A stretch of 64,000 nucleotides of DNA from Paraburkholderia fynbosensis (GTDB taxonomy: Bacteria > Pseudomonadota > Gammaproteobacteria > Burkholderiales > Burkholderiaceae). This document shows positions 1 through 7,909 of the stretch, in pieces. The stretch's first letter is position 1, and every line of letters starts with the position of its first letter. The DNA is taken from positions 86,860-150,859 of the forward strand of contig NZ_CADIKI010000024.1 in the NCBI RefSeq assembly GCF_902859935.1, written 5' to 3'. The notes under the pieces were generated by a model, which worked only from the letters and a program-made list of their open reading frames with translations, was not told the DNA's origin and did not search any database. Position numbers and translations under genes: made by a program.

Positions 1-176
1 TGCGTATCATCCGACACGCCGGTCTCGACAAGTTGCTCCAGTGCAGCGGCCTTATCGCCGTTCGTCGCGCAGAACGACGCGAGCATCGCCGCGCGGCCCG
101 GCGCGGCGCTCGCGGTAGCGGTCCAAACAAGCGCCAGACAAGCGATCGCGTAAAAGATCTGCCTGAAATTGATCAT
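1..176 (-). CDS. urtB: Urea ABC transporter permease UrtB, 5' end only (runs off window)
   Basis: Only the first ~58 codons are present; the gene continues beyond the left edge. The product starts with a cleavable signal-like stretch (INFRQIFYAIACLALVW, then an Ala-rich segment ending TASAAPG) followed by an Ala/Leu-rich helical part. This matches the long periplasmic N-terminal extension typical of UrtB, the LivH-type inner-membrane permease of urea transporters. It lies 84 bp downstream of urtA in the same direction, the usual urtAB order. An alternative in-frame ATG lies at 188. The assignment rests mainly on context because the membrane domain is not in view. Confidence 0.7.
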   Translation of the reverse strand, partial: MINFRQIFYAIACLALVWTATASAAPGRAAMLASFCATNGDKAAALEQLVETGVSDDT

Positions 177-260
177 GGATGTTTCCATTCGATCCTGCTA
201 GAGGACCGGCATGCTTGCGTATGCCGATCCCGCAACTGCCAAACTGTGCGACAGGGACTG

Positions 261-1508
261 TCAAGCCTTGCCGATGAACGGGCTGAACGGCACCGGCTTC
301 TCGATGTCTTTCGACTTCCACAAGATGTCGAAGCCCTGTTTGGCGTTGATCGAGCCGATCATGTCGCCACGCCACAGATACTGCGTGGATGCATCCATCT
401 TCACCGTGTAACCCGCCGGATCGACCATCGACTGGCCCGCGAGCGCTTTGCGCACCGCATCCGTGCTGGTGGAGTGCGCTTTCGTGACGGCCTGCGCCCA
501 CAGATTGATGCCGAGGTAGGTCGACACCATCGGGTCGATCACCATGTCCGGTCGATGCTTCAGGTCGTGCGCGCCGACATAGTTCTTCCAGTCGCTCTTG
601 AACTGGCGGTTCTGCGGCGTATCGACGTTCTGGAAGTAGCACCAGCAACTGAGGTGGCCAACCAGCGGCTTCGTATCGAGACCTTCCAGATCGCTGTCCA
701 CCACGTCCAGGCCGAGGATCGGAATATCGGTCGCGCGCACGCCCTGATTGATCGCTTCCTTGAACATCGCCGGAATCGAATCGCCCACCACGGTCATCAC
801 GACGATGGCCTGGCCGCCCGGTTGCGCGGCGAAGTCCTTGATATCGCGCACGATGGTCTGGAAATTGGACTGCCCGAATGGAACGTAATGTTCGCGCCAT
901 GCCGAATCCGGAATGTTCTTCGTCTTCAGATAGCCCTTGAGCATCTTGTTGATCGTGCGCGGCCACACGTAGTCGCTGCCGATCATGTAGAAGCGCTTGG
1001 CACCGCCGCCCTGCTCGCTCATCAGGTAATCGACCGCCGGGAGCACCGAGCTGCTCGGCGGCGAGTTCAGATAGACAACGTTCTTCGACTGCTCTTCGCC
1101 TTCGAAGTGAAGCGGATAAAACAGCAGACTGTCCTGCGACTCGACCACCGGCAATACCGACTTGCGCGACACCGACGTCCAGCAGCCGAACAGCGCCGCG
1201 CATTGGTCGCGCAGGATCAGTTGCTTGGAGAGCTGTGCATACATGGGCCAATCCGACGCCGGATCGACAACGACGCCCTGCAGCTTGCGCCCGTGCACGC
1301 CACCCTTAGCGTTGATCTGATCGATCGTCATCAGTGCCGTATCTTTTAATAGCGACTCGCCGTTGGCCATCGTGCCCGACTGCGAGAACAGCAAGCCGAG
1401 CTTGATCGGATCGCTGGCACCCGCGGCAAACGCAGCCTTAGGTAGCGCAGTGCCTGCAGCGCTCACCAATCCGGAGCCGACTGCCGACAGGAAAGTACGT
1501 CTTTTCAT
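261..1508 (-). CDS. urtA: Urea ABC transporter substrate-binding protein UrtA
   Basis: Periplasmic binding protein of the LivK/AmiC fold that delivers urea to UrtBC. The 415-residue product opens with a twin-arginine-like signal (KRRTFLSAVGSG, cleavage near AFAAG), then the family pattern IKLGLLFSQSGTMA and DQINAKGGVHGRKL. It also has the UrtA-typical segment with a WTSVSRKSVLP core and the FYMIGSDYVWPR motif. The start at 1508 is chosen because GGAG lies eight bases upstream and the Tat motif follows directly; the longer upstream reading frame covers the leader RNA hairpins and is not coding. urtA is first in its operon, preceded by a ~157-nt leader with an intrinsic terminator and a sigma-54-type promoter, so expression is probably nitrogen-controlled and attenuated. 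Confidence 0.93.
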   Translation of the reverse strand: MKRRTFLSAVGSGLVSAAGTALPKAAFAAGASDPIKLGLLFSQSGTMANGESLLKDTALMTIDQINAKGGVHGRKLQGVVVDPASDWPMYAQLSKQLILRDQCAALFGCWTSVSRKSVLPVVESQDSLLFYPLHFEGEEQSKNVVYLNSPPSSSVLPAVDYLMSEQGGGAKRFYMIGSDYVWPRTINKMLKGYLKTKNIPDSAWREHYVPFGQSNFQTIVRDIKDFAAQPGGQAIVVMTVVGDSIPAMFKEAINQGVRATDIPILGLDVVDSDLEGLDTKPLVGHLSCWCYFQNVDTPQNRQFKSDWKNYVGAHDLKHRPDMVIDPMVSTYLGINLWAQAVTKAHSTSTDAVRKALAGQSMVDPAGYTVKMDASTQYLWRGDMIGSINAKQGFDILWKSKDIEKPVPFSPFIGKA

Positions 1509-1545
1509 TTGCTTCACTCCGACATGGATTAAAAATCGCAAACGC

Positions 1546-1585
1546 AAAAAGCCCGAGACCAGACAAGCTGGTTTCGGGCTTTTTT
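1546..1585 (-). terminator. Intrinsic terminator in the urtA leader (putative attenuator)
   Basis: A 13-position stem (arms 1550-1562 and 1568-1580, one mismatch) with a 5-nt loop. On the minus strand it is followed directly by five T residues, and it ends 38 bp before the urtA start codon. It lies inside the predicted 5' leader, downstream of the sigma-54 promoter and not behind any gene. It should therefore terminate urtA transcription unless it is antagonised. The minus-strand 3' arm contains GTCTCG, which is complementary to CGAGAC in the upstream hairpin at 1596-1619, so the two structures could exchange pairing. Confidence 0.8.
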
Positions 1586-1595
1586 GGCCGGTGCC

Positions 1596-1619
1596 GTTCA
1601 AGACGCCTTTGTCTCGAAC
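1596..1619 (-). promoter_or_regulatory. ANTAR-type RNA hairpin with hexaloop in urtA leader
   Basis: On the minus strand the sequence folds into a 9-bp stem (GTTCGAGAC / GTCTTGAAC, one G-U pair) closed by the six-base loop AAAGGC. Loop position 1 is A and position 4 is G, the signature of RNA hairpins bound by ANTAR proteins such as AmiR and NasR. It lies just upstream of the leader terminator. An ANTAR gene is encoded divergently at 3095-3697. Known targets have two such hairpins; the next upstream candidate (ACAGC...GCTGT, 1617-1635) has a nine-base loop and does not fit well, so the second hairpin is unresolved. Confidence 0.6.
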
Positions 1620-1674
1620 AGCGAAATGAATGCTGTAAGTCCCCGTTATGCACGTCGGGTCAGCATGCTTCTAT

Positions 1675-1692
1675 AAGCAACGACTATGCCAG
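1675..1692 (-). promoter_or_regulatory. Sigma-54 (-24/-12) promoter of urtA
   Basis: The minus strand reads TGGCA-N6-TTGCTT with the GG and GC doublets exactly twelve positions apart, matching the RpoN consensus TGGCAC-N5-TTGCW at nearly every conserved base. Transcription would start near 1665, giving a ~157-nt leader before urtA. Urea uptake is commonly under nitrogen control, and an NtrC-like dyad lies upstream at 1843-1859. Confidence 0.7.
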
Positions 1693-1842
1693 GATTTACT
1701 GCCTGTGGGGAGGTTTACCGCAAATCCCTTTTGTGCAGCGGACTCGAATTGATCAGTTGCATTGCGGACAAACCGGAAGGCATCATAAATAAGGCGGTTT
1801 GCGCGGCTGACCCGCTCAGCGCCGCACTACGACAGTGCTGTG

Positions 1843-1859
1843 GGCACCAGCCGCGTGCC
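1843..1859. promoter_or_regulatory. NtrC-like enhancer dyad
   Basis: The 17-bp minus-strand site GGCACG-N5-GGTGCC matches the NtrC consensus TGCACY-N5-GGTGCA at nine of the specified positions. It is centred about 185 bp upstream of the inferred urtA transcription start, a workable enhancer distance. It also lies ~60 bp upstream of the divergent AmiC-like gene, so it could influence either direction. Confidence 0.45.
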
Positions 1860-1910
1860 ACACGCACAAACAGCGTACTTCCCGAACGTAGCGACCATCG
1901 GTTTTGACGA

Positions 1911-3098
1911 ATGACCCATCTTGATGCCGGCCTTACCTCGGAGCCAGTCAGAATTGGCGTCCTGTATTCACGCTCAGGTGTAACCTCAGCCGCGGAGCTC
2001 ACGCAACTGCAAGCCACCACGCTTGCGGTGGAGGAGATCAATCTCGCAGGCGGCGTGTCAGGACGCGAGATCGAACTCGTCTGTCTGGATCCGCAATGCC
2101 AACCTCGCCGTTATGCCGAGCTCGCCGAACAACTCATTCTCGAACATCGGGTCCGGGTGATCGTCGGCTGCTATATGTCCAGCACGCGCAAGGCGGTCAT
2201 TCCGATTGTCGAGCGGCACAATGCGCTGCTCCTCTATGCGACGCCTTATGAAGGCTTCGAATACAGCCGCAATGTGATTTACACTGGCGCGGCGCCCAAT
2301 CAGAACACCCTGCCGCTTGCCGGTTTCATGCTCACGCAGTTCGGCTCACGCGTGAGCATGATCGGTTCGGACTACGTGTGCCCCTACGAGTCGAATCGCG
2401 TGATGAGCGATCTGATCCTCGAACGCGGCGGCGAAAAGGTGGATGAAACCTATCTGTCGCTCGACGCGCCGTGGGAGAGTTATCTGGATGCCGCCAAGCG
2501 GATCAAGCAACTCGCACCCGACTTTATTTTCTCCACGGTTGTGGGCGAAGGCATTTCGCATCTGTACCGTGCGTTTGCGCAGGTTGGGCTCGATCCGTAC
2601 CGCACGCCTATCGCCAGCCACATGACCAGTGAAGCCGACATTGCGATAATGGGAAACGACCTCGCACAAGGACACATCACCTCCGCCGCGTACTTCCAGA
2701 GTGTGGATACAGCCGCGAACCTCGGCGCCGTTGCCCGCTATCAGGCCCGCTTCGGCGACGATCAGCCGACCAACATGTGCTGGGAAGCCTCCTATTTCCA
2801 GATGCATCTGCTCGCGGATGCGATCCGCCGCGTCGGCTCCGACGACCCGACGTTGTTGCTGCGCGTGTTGCCCGGACTCGAATTCGACGCACCGCAAGGC
2901 CGCGTGCGTATTGACGAGCATAATAACCACACCTACCTGCATCCGCTGATCGGCCGGGTCGACGCGCGTGGCCGCTTCGATATCATCGGGCGCGCCCCTG
3001 AACGCGTGAAGGCGGATCCTTACGTCGTGTCTCACAGCACGCCAGCGTGGACCACGCACGCGCATCCTGAACTCGCACGCACGGGAGCGGATCGATGA
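1911..3098 (+). CDS. AmiC-like amide/urea sensor (periplasmic-binding-protein fold, cytoplasmic)
   Basis: 395 residues of the Peripla_BP_6/AmiC family: begins VRIGVLYSRSGVTS, has EEINLAGGVSGREI near residue 45 and the SMIGSDYVCPYESN motif near residue 150, closely parallel to the UrtA encoded opposite. Unlike UrtA it has no signal peptide, so it should be cytoplasmic. In Pseudomonas, AmiC sequesters the antiterminator AmiR until an amide binds. Here the stop codon overlaps the start of an ANTAR gene (ATGA at 3095-3098), the same amiC-amiR arrangement. The likely ligand is urea or a short-chain amide, inferred from the neighbouring urea transporter. Confidence 0.85.
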   Translation: MTHLDAGLTSEPVRIGVLYSRSGVTSAAELTQLQATTLAVEEINLAGGVSGREIELVCLDPQCQPRRYAELAEQLILEHRVRVIVGCYMSSTRKAVIPIVERHNALLLYATPYEGFEYSRNVIYTGAAPNQNTLPLAGFMLTQFGSRVSMIGSDYVCPYESNRVMSDLILERGGEKVDETYLSLDAPWESYLDAAKRIKQLAPDFIFSTVVGEGISHLYRAFAQVGLDPYRTPIASHMTSEADIAIMGNDLAQGHITSAAYFQSVDTAANLGAVARYQARFGDDQPTNMCWEASYFQMHLLADAIRRVGSDDPTLLLRVLPGLEFDAPQGRVRIDEHNNHTYLHPLIGRVDARGRFDIIGRAPERVKADPYVVSHSTPAWTTHAHPELARTGADR

Positions 3099-3697
3099 AG
3101 CGGACCGCGCAGACGCCGGCGATCCTGCGCGACCTGCGTTCGCTAAAAGTCGTGGTGATTCATCCGCGGGATCAGGATTGCGAAGAATTGCTCGCCCAGC
3201 TTCAGCGCATCGGCTGCGACGTGGAAGTATGCTGGCCGCGCCTCGACAGCCTGCCGTGCAACACCGGCCTCGTCCTCATGGCGATTCGTCCTGAGGCGCT
3301 CTCGGTCGACTATCCGTGGCTCGGAACCAGCACATCACCGCCGGTGATTCCGGTCGTGACCTACGAAAATCCGATCACCATCGAAGCGGTGCTGCGGTTG
3401 AATGCGTTCGCAACGATTCCCTCGCCGGTCCGCTCGTTCGGGTTGTTGACCGCCATTGCCGTTGCGCTCACGCAATTTAAGGCATCCCGCGCACGTGAGC
3501 GATACATCGAACGGCTCGAGCAGAAGCAGGCAAAGGTTCTGGTGATCCGACAGGCAACGCGGATCGTCATGGACTCGCGCGGCATGTCCGAGGAGGATGC
3601 GTATCAGCTGCTGCGCTCGCAGGCCATGCTCAAACGCGAACAGATCGAGACGGTGGCTGGCGACATCGTGAAGGCATACGAGACCCTCAGTTTCTAA
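3095..3697 (+). CDS. ANTAR-domain transcription antiterminator (AmiR-like)
   Basis: 200 residues. The N-terminal ~125 form a degenerate response-regulator-like domain (KVVVIHPRDQDCEELL) without an obvious phospho-acceptor arrangement. A helical linker (RERYIERLEQKQAK) leads to a C-terminal ANTAR RNA-binding domain (~145-195) with the hallmark GMSEEDAYQLLR and SQAMLKREQIETVA pattern. AmiR-type proteins bind hexaloop hairpins in leader RNA and prevent termination. A fitting hairpin and terminator are present in the urtA leader, so this protein probably releases urtA attenuation when the AmiC-like partner binds its ligand. Confidence 0.88.
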   Translation: MKRTAQTPAILRDLRSLKVVVIHPRDQDCEELLAQLQRIGCDVEVCWPRLDSLPCNTGLVLMAIRPEALSVDYPWLGTSTSPPVIPVVTYENPITIEAVLRLNAFATIPSPVRSFGLLTAIAVALTQFKASRARERYIERLEQKQAKVLVIRQATRIVMDSRGMSEEDAYQLLRSQAMLKREQIETVAGDIVKAYETLSF

Positions 3698-3890
3698 TAC
3701 TCGCCGTGCCTGCATTGTGTTGAGAAATGATGGCTGAACGCGGGACTTTGACCGATCACTTTGATTGTAGCCCTATTCGGACTGAGATCGGTCCACCGCT
3801 TGCCTTAGCCTTTGGATCGGCGTTGTCACGTTCGCGCGCTGGTCAACCCACCTCAGGGAAGCGAGACACACCGGCCCCAAGAAAGATCGA

Positions 3891-3921
3891 GGGGGCCCGG
3901 TCCGTAGCACCAGGCGCCCCC
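3891..3921. terminator. Possible terminator hairpin between ANTAR gene and AraC remnant
   Basis: GC-rich inverted repeat (GGGGGC at 3891-3896, GCCCCC at 3916-3921, ~19-base loop) with only a weak T run. It sits between the convergent ends of the ANTAR gene and the AraC remnant. The remaining 3698-3933 interval shows no gene, though an 8-bp inverted repeat GACCGATC/GATCGGTC lies near 3750-3790. Confidence 0.3.
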
Positions 3922-3933
3922 CTCATATTGATG

Positions 3934-4700
3934 TCAGTGAGAAGCAGATAACCCGTCGAACGTTGCAGCCGAAGATAGCGCGAACGATGCCCGCATATCC
4001 CGAGCCTCATCGACCGGTGAGCGTCCGAAGAAACGCTTGAACTCGCGACTGAATTGCGAGGGACCTTCGTAACCGACACGTGCCGATGCAGAGGCCGCCG
4101 TCAAACCGTCGCGAATCATCAGCAAGCGCGCCTGATGCAAACGCATCGACTTGATGTATTGAATCGGCGAGCTCAACGTGACGGTTCTGAGGTTGACATG
4201 AAACGCGGGAACGCTCATCCCCGCCTCCTCCGCGAGACGACTGACATCTATCGGTTGCGCATAGTGGGTATGAATTCGCCGTAACGCTTTCGCGACCCTG
4301 CCAAAGCGGCCTAATGCGCGAGCGCAGCCCTCATCGCTGCGTCTCGCTCCCCGATCAATACCCGGTAGCAGATTCCCCCCGCACAAGTGCGGGCCCCAGT
4401 ACCTCCGCGTCCAGGGGCGACGTCAGGGCTTGCAGCAGACGCAGGGCCGCTCCGGCGAGGTCTCCCCCGGACGGCGTCGATACGATTCCTAGCGGCGTGC
4501 CTTCCTGGCGCTTCCGCTGCGATCGATCGCCAGTATCAGACCGGTCAACTCGATCAGATCGAGGTGGAACGACACGGCTAGCATCGGCTCGGACTCGATC
4601 GCTTCGGTTTCAGTCGAGAACGGCATGAACGCGTCAATGGCGCAGTGTATCGCGAGCATGAGATTGCCTTCCCTGAGGAACTCACGCGCGAGCAGCAAAC
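3934..4700 (-). pseudogene. AraC-family transcriptional regulator, frameshifted remnant
   Basis: The C-terminal part (3934-4386) carries two helix-turn-helix motifs of an AraC regulator (PIDVSRLAEEAGMSVPAFH and GYEGPSQFSREFKRFFGRSP). Pieces of the N-terminal AraC_N (YqhC-type) domain occur in other frames upstream: LLQALTSPLDAEVLGPALV near 4400-4450 and EPMLAVSFHLDLIELTG near 4530-4580. No single frame joins them, so at least two frameshifts have occurred, and the extreme N-terminus is unrecognisable. It is probably non-functional. Confidence 0.75.
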
Positions 4701-4794
4701 AGAACTCGTCGAGGACCTCGTTAAATCCCTCGTGGCTTAAAAACCGTAAATCGATGCCCAGGAACCGAGTACTTTTGCGTTTTCACACGCAACC

Positions 4795-4981
4795 GGTTGC
4801 GCGTTTCGAGCAAGCTCGGCGCAGCGCGGTTGGACAAGCCCACGGGCTGGAAGGAATCGCGGCGGCGAGGCGTGCGATGCGACCATGTGTGTCGTTGTGC
4901 GAAGGTATCGGCATGGTGCGGGAGAGCCTGACCACGGCACGATGGCCGGCGATGAAACAAAGGTCTCGAAGCAAGTGATCA
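4795..4981. repeat. Dispersed repeat, copy A (pairs with 29878-30060)
   Basis: About 187 bp that recur in direct orientation at 29878-30060 with roughly nine of ten bases identical by eye. Both copies begin GGTTGCGCGTTTCGAGCA and end GGTCTCGAAGCAAGTGATCA. This copy abuts the 3' end of the IS5-type transposase; the other does not. It could be the terminal non-coding part of a mobile element or an independent interspersed repeat. No convincing protein is encoded. Confidence 0.8.
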
Positions 4982-5856
4982 GCTTCGGCAGTAGTGCCGA
5001 AGATTGATCATCGTGTACGCAAGGGTTTTCAATGCGTAGTGTAGGTGGCTGAGTCGCTCGAAGCGCAGCAGCAGGCGCCGGACTTATCTTCCCACGCGAA
5101 CACCCGCTCGATTGTCCTGAACCGTTCTTTAAAGATGGCCGGATCGAACAGCGGCTTGCGCCCGCGTTTCGGTCCTTTTCTGCCGCGCGATTTAGCGTTG
5201 ATGTTAGGCACCATGCCGCGATTGAAAATGGCTTTGCGGTTGGGCCGGCAATCGTACACGCCATCCAGGCTCATGACCGTGCCCCGCAGATCCAGCCCCA
5301 CCGCACGGGCGATGCTCGTGAGGCGCGGCAGCGCTTCTCGTAACAGCGGCGATTCATTGCGATTGCCCGGTGCTCTGACGAACGGCGCGATGACGTTGCA
5401 ATTCCGGTCACACAGGGCAAACACCTTGCAGCCCTTGAGCTTCTTGTGGCCGCTGAAGCCGAGATTGTCGCCGCCTTTCTTCGCGGCGGTTGTGGTGCCA
5501 TCGCCATGGATAATGCGCGTGTCCAGGCGTTGATCGCCATGAAGCCTGAACACCGAAGCCTCGAAAATGGCATCAAGGCATCCGTCCGATTCCCAGCGCC
5601 GGAAGGCGCGATAAATGCGTGTGTAATGGATCTCGCGACGGCCATGCCAATCCTTCTCGATGGGCAACTCCTTCCACTGGCAGCCGAGATAGAGCGCCAT
5701 CAGGATGTAGTTGAAAATCGCATGCGCGCTGAGCTTTCGCGCGGGTCCGCGACGGCCCTTGCTCAGATGCGGCCAGACAAATTGCTCGAACTCTTCGACG
5801 CTCAATCTCGTTGGAATCTCTTGCCACGACTGACTTTCGGCCATTTCGACCTTCAA
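4979..5856 (-). pseudogene. IS5-family transposase with a C-terminal frameshift
   Basis: Nearly full-length DDE transposase of the two-domain IS5 type: DUF4096-like N-terminal region (LSVEEFEQFVWPHL, WKELPIEKDWHG), first catalytic Asp in IIHGDGTTT, and later a GYDCRPN-like site here reading GVYDCRPNRKAI. Near 5078 one base is missing: the read frame ends in an aberrant tail, whereas the next frame continues as the expected FRRLLLRFERLSHLHYALKT and stops at 4979-4981. No clear terminal inverted repeats were found. The single-base defect suggests recent inactivation or a programmed or sequencing frameshift. Confidence 0.8.
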
Positions 5857-5951
5857 AGCATCGGGATTCTAGCCGATTCGTGCCAGGCGGGTAGAACCCA
5901 AGCCCGGGGGCCTTTCAACCGATTCCGCCAGTTGGAAAAAACCCCGCAACC

Positions 5952-6660
5952 AGTTGTACGTTTGTGTATCCATGCGTGTCTACTGAAAGACGCAGCAGTC
6001 CACCGTCGTCACGGTTCTCGTTGTGACGGATCACGCCCTCGATCGCCACGCCAGCCTGGCGTTCGTTCAGCACGATTGGCTCGTTATAGACAATGCCGTG
6101 CTGATCCAGCACGTGCGTGTCCATGCCCACCGCATGGGTGCGACGTCGCGGATCGACCCGTGCATAAAACAGGTGCCGTGACGTATCCAGACTCATGGAG
6201 TCGCTCGATGCCTGCCGTCCGGTATCCCAGAGTTCGGTAATCGGATGCGTGCGCTGGAATTCAACCACGCGGTCGTTTGCACGCGGCAGCCGACGGGGCA
6301 TTTCAGGGAAGCGCATTGCCGTTGAAATATGCGCCGGCTCCAGTTGCGGGGGCGGCGACGCTCCTCGCGTCCAGTTCCGTGCCGTGGGCGATCAATGAGG
6401 CACAGCGAGACGAGTTCGCTCGTATCACGCGCCTTGCGACCGGAGCACTTCACTGAAGCCAGTGTGAGCGTCCATCTCCATGATCATGTCGGCGAAACTG
6501 CACAGGTTGGGGCCGACTTAGTGATAATTGACGGCGACATGCCGGCACGCCCGCCACGGCCGCGTGCGAATCGCCACGTCGCCCGGGCGCAGAAACGCGA
6601 TGCGCATCGAAACAAGGTGGCGCTGAGCTAAACCGTTGCAAAACACTAGTCGTCGTGCGA
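5952..6660 (-). pseudogene. Tn3-family transposase, C-terminal-half fragment
   Basis: Translation in two frames gives Tn3 TnpA catalytic-core sequence: SFADMIMEMDAHTGFSEVL (~6480-6430), then AHISTAMRFPEMPRRLPRAN, EFQRTHPITELWDTGRQASS, SMSLDTSRHLFYAR, IVYNEPIVLNERQAG and ending at DTHGYTNV near 5952. Frameshifts occur near 6420 and 6320, and the C-terminus is lost beside the IS5 element. The matching N-terminal half of a Tn3 transposase, same strand, lies at ~24.4-25.1 kb. Confidence 0.75.
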
Positions 6661-6663
6661 CGA
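6650..6663. promoter_or_regulatory. Putative TetR operator at its own promoter
   Basis: Dyad TCGTCGTGCGACGA upstream of the tetR gene. It shares the pattern TCGTC-N4-GACGATTT with the perfect palindrome at 7804-7817 in front of the downstream operon. The two occurrences bracket the regulator gene, as expected for a TetR repressor controlling itself and its target. Confidence 0.55.
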
Positions 6664-6766
6664 TTTGCTCGCATGGAAATGTGCGCGAGCAGAACATGGG
6701 ACAGTCATGAAATCTACAACTGGACAGCCTGCGAAACCGGGGAAAAAGACCGAGGAGAGCCAGACA

Positions 6767-7441
6767 ATGTCAAACCAGGCCGCCCCCGCGCGGCCTCCTG
6801 CAAAACGGCCATCCAAGAAGGCGCCACAACGGCTGCCCCGCGCGGCGCGGCAGGCACAGGTGCTCGCGAAAGCGGCCGAATATTTTTCTGAGCACGGGCT
6901 GAACGCCCAGACGCGCGCGATCGCGCAGGCCTGCGGGGTCTCCCAGCGGCTGCTCTACAGCCTTTTCCCGAGTAAAGCCGCGCTGATCGAAGAGGTCTAC
7001 AACCGCGAAGTCGCCGGCCTGTTCAAAGCGATGTGGTTCGTCCAGTTGAAGGATCGTAGCGTGCCGCTGGAGATGCGCCTCGTCACGTTCTACCGCGAAT
7101 ACTACGAGTCGCTGCTGACGCGTCGCTGGCTGCGACTGTTCCTTTACTCGTCGTTGGCGGGGCTGCGCATGGCGCCGGCCTACACCAACGCGGTGGTCAC
7201 GCACGCGCTCGAGATCGTCGTCACCGAGGCCGCGCATGACGCGGGACGCGGCGTGCCGGCGAACATCGACGAACGGACCGAGATCGGCTGGATGCTGCAC
7301 GGCGCGGTTTCGCACCTGGCGATTCGCCGCCGCGTCTATGCAAACGACAATACGACACCAGCCGAACAGGTGATCGCGATGAACGTGCGGGCGTTTCTTG
7401 CCAGCATTCCAGCGCTGTTGCCAGCGCGGCACGCCGCCTGA
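6767..7441 (+). CDS. TetR-family transcriptional repressor
   Basis: 224 residues. The N-terminal helix-turn-helix is clear (AAEYFSEHGLNAQTRAIAQA then CGVSQRLLYSLFPSKAALIEEVY, ~35-85), followed by an all-helical ligand-binding domain. A basic Pro/Lys-rich leader (RPPAKRPSKKAPQRLPRAAR) precedes the HTH. The start at 6767 is preferred because GGAG lies nine bases upstream; an in-frame ATG at 6707 would add 20 residues. It lies directly upstream of the 7.9-20.3 kb catabolic operon in the same direction and probably represses it through the TCGTC-N4-GACGA sites. Confidence 0.88.
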   Translation: MSNQAAPARPPAKRPSKKAPQRLPRAARQAQVLAKAAEYFSEHGLNAQTRAIAQACGVSQRLLYSLFPSKAALIEEVYNREVAGLFKAMWFVQLKDRSVPLEMRLVTFYREYYESLLTRRWLRLFLYSSLAGLRMAPAYTNAVVTHALEIVVTEAAHDAGRGVPANIDERTEIGWMLHGAVSHLAIRRRVYANDNTTPAEQVIAMNVRAFLASIPALLPARHAA

Positions 7442-7803
7442 CGCACCGCCACACGCCATCAAGGCGGCGCGACGCACAACCTTAAGACCCGCGCCGTGCT
7501 GCGCCGACGTCCCTCCTCCCGCTGATCCTGACGCGCGGGCGGCGGTGCAGCCGCTGCAACGCCGCCCGCTCATTCCACCTGATCTCGAACGCAAAATCTT
7601 CTGTCGCTCGCGCCATAGCGAGACCGGCCGTGACGCCCGAAGCGCCAGCTCTCGCCTCTATTATCGTCGGGTGACGCGATATGAACGGTCGGAACGATGG
7701 CAGGGTCCCCGCTAAGACATGGCGTACATCACTGTAAATTAACGATAAAAAACGTTGACCTGTCTATCTCTTGGTTCGATCAGACGATGTAGAAAAATTT
7801 AAC

Positions 7804-7839
7804 TCGTCAATTGACGATTTATTTTGACGTGAATATTGT
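7804..7839 (+). promoter_or_regulatory. Promoter of catabolic operon with overlapping TetR-type operator
   Basis: A perfect 14-bp palindrome TCGTCAATTGACGA (7804-7817) overlaps a good -35 box TTGACG (7811-7816). A 17-bp spacer and -10 TATTGT (7834-7839) follow. The gap 7442-7803 holds no gene; it contains an AT-rich stretch with a further short dyad (AACG...CGTT near 7742-7757). The operator position over the -35 box predicts repression by steric exclusion. Confidence 0.6.
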
Positions 7840-7909
7840 TCGCTCCGAAGCGGTCAGGAAATTTGACCATCACCGGAAGGGGTGCCGCAGCGGCGGCCGG
7901 GAGCGAATC

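Noticed and set aside
33..1349. Long plus-strand open frame opposite urtA
   Set aside because: Arg/His-rich translation without motifs; it is the antisense shadow of a clear UrtA gene in high-GC DNA.
1596..1635. A complete canonical ANTAR double-hairpin target
   Set aside because: Only one hairpin has the A1/G4 hexaloop; the adjoining one has a nine-base loop, so the full two-hairpin motif is not claimed.
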